From NCBI RefSeq assembly GCF_025060895.1, contig NZ_JANZKV010000147.1:1-58960 (forward strand): a stretch of 58,960 nt of DNA, given 5' to 3'. Source of the stretch: Stieleria sedimenti (GTDB lineage: Bacteria; Planctomycetota; Planctomycetia; Pirellulales; Pirellulaceae). Positions within the stretch are counted from its first letter, which is position 1. Each line of letters opens with the position of its first letter. Shown here one piece after another: positions 58,108 to 58,960 of the stretch. Below the pieces are notes generated by a model. It was given only the letters and a program-made list of their open reading frames with translations. It made no database searches and was not told the origin of the DNA. The position numbers were made by a program, and so were the translations under genes.

Positions 58108-58960
58108 TCATTTTGCTGAGAACTTGAAGATGGTTTGTGATTGAAGTGTTTGGCCCGGCTTGAGGATCGTTGAAGGAAAATTCGGTTGGTTGGGGCTATC
58201 GGGGAAGTGCTGGGTCTCCAAGCAAAAGCCGCCACGATAAACATAGGGCTTGCCCGCTTTGCCGGTTAAACGCCCGTCTAAGAAGTTGCCGCAATAGAAT
58301 TGAACATCGGGTTCGGTCGTGTGAATTTCCATCACGCGTCCCGTCGTCGGTTCGTGGACCCGCGCGGCCAACGTGAGTTCGCCTTGCTGGTCGCCTTTGT
58401 CCAGCACCCAGTTGTGGTCGAAGCCACCACCGAATTTCAACTGTTCGTTGTCCTGGTCGATGTCGCGACCGATCGCTTTGTCGGTCGTGAAGTCGAACGG
58501 CGTTCCGGCCACGCCAGGCATCTCACCGGTGGGAATCAAACCCTCGTCAACGGGCGTGTAGCTCTTGGCGTTTAGCATTAGTTTGTGATCGAGAATCGTG
58601 CCTTCGCCTTCTCCCTTCAGGTTGAAATAAGTGTGTTGGGTCACGTTGACCGGTGTCGCTTTGTCGGTGGTGGCGTGGTAGTCAACAACCAGCGAATTGT
58701 CGGTTTTCAGCGTGTATGTGACTTTGAGCTTCAGATTGCCGGGGTAGCCTTCCTCTTTGTCTTTGGCAAGATACGAAAGGGCCAGAGACTTGTTTGGGTC
58801 GTAGTTCTCCACCGTCCAGACGACCTTGTCGAAGCCGATCGCACCACCGTGCAGGTGGTTTCCCCCATTGTTTTTCAACAGCGAATACGTTTCACCATTG
58901 AGTGTAAATTCGCCCTTTGCAATTCGGTTCCCGTAGCGACCGACGTAAGCGCCCGAGGAA
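58108..58960 (-). CDS. galM: Aldose 1-epimerase (mutarotase), cut by window edge
   Basis: At least 283 aa; the reading frame continues beyond the end of the window, so the N-terminus is missing. Visible motifs are AYVGRYGNRI, NNGGNHLHGG (His substrate contact), NVTQHTYFNLKGEG (catalytic-site His) and FGGGFDHNWVL, PDVQFYCGNFLDG, GFCLETQHFPDSPN, which are characteristic of GalM-type mutarotases. These convert alpha and beta anomers of glucose or galactose. No signal peptide can be judged. It is the first of the minus-strand sugar-utilisation genes listed here and probably acts on monosaccharides released by the GH2-GH43 enzyme. Confidence 0.9.
   Translation of the reverse strand, partial: SSGAYVGRYGNRIAKGEFTLNGETYSLLKNNGGNHLHGGAIGFDKVVWTVENYDPNKSLALSYLAKDKEEGYPGNLKLKVTYTLKTDNSLVVDYHATTDKATPVNVTQHTYFNLKGEGEGTILDHKLMLNAKSYTPVDEGLIPTGEMPGVAGTPFDFTTDKAIGRDIDQDNEQLKFGGGFDHNWVLDKGDQQGELTLAARVHEPTTGRVMEIHTTEPDVQFYCGNFLDGRLTGKAGKPYVYRGGFCLETQHFPDSPNQPNFPSTILKPGQTLQSQTIFKFSAK

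Overview
The window looks like a chromosomal segment of a planctomycete, most likely a marine Rhodopirellula/Pirellulaceae-type bacterium. The evidence is the gene families: three sulfatases, two Tat-signal Gfo/Idh/MocA oxidoreductases, a ThuA/PVC-type haem protein, Ser/Thr kinases fused to WD40 repeats or to a DUF1559-like domain, ECF sigma factors paired with kinases, a BlaI/M56 pair, a TIGR03067-type domain, many secreted or lipid-anchored proteins of unknown function, and very little operon-scale synteny. I recognised no rRNA, tRNA, CRISPR array or intact transposon.

Layout. 1-0.75 kb: no supportable gene. 0.75-11.5 kb: small membrane and secreted proteins, including a minus-strand ECF sigma operon (3822 to 1832) and plus-strand runs of DUF3592-like, membrane and leucine-rich-repeat lipoproteins. 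11.7-16.1 kb: a 1465-aa WD40 receptor kinase, followed by a frameshifted fragment of its own 5' end. 16.5-20.5 kb: lipoproteins and membrane proteins, two of them related to genes in the first 11 kb. 20.6-24.2 kb: remnant of a mobile-element gene, a Gfo/Idh oxidoreductase, a MarR regulator and a long gene-poor gap. 24.2-32.8 kb: a plus-strand carbohydrate block with a ThuA/PVC cytochrome-type protein, a tandem CE1-like esterase and a GH10 xylanase. 32.8-40.6 kb: a 2030-aa chimeric receptor kinase translationally coupled to an ECF sigma factor, with a frameshifted relative of its C-terminal domain nearby. 40.8-47.9 kb: a BlaI / giant M56 peptidase / small membrane protein / TIGR03067-type operon with two operator-like dyads. 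It is bracketed by the ECF gene and a truncated direct-repeat copy of that gene. 48.6-58.96 kb: a minus-strand polysaccharide locus with sulfatase (in-frame stop), Gfo/Idh oxidoreductase, sulfatase, GH2-GH43 fusion, internally deleted sulfatase, and aldose 1-epimerase running off the window.

How it fits together. Two blocks (24-33 kb and 48-59 kb) encode exported enzymes that would strip sulfate and ester groups and hydrolyse glycosidic bonds of complex, probably sulfated polysaccharides, then epimerise or oxidise the sugars. The middle (33-48 kb) is a signalling island: a sigma/kinase pair and a repressor/protease pair, both with very large extracytoplasmic parts. Decay and duplication are conspicuous: two of three sulfatases are broken, an STN-like gene and a kinase 5' end are frameshifted, the ECF gene has a truncated twin, and the esterase/GH10 pair carries truncated accessory domains. 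All identifications are by eye from sequence motifs; no database search was run.
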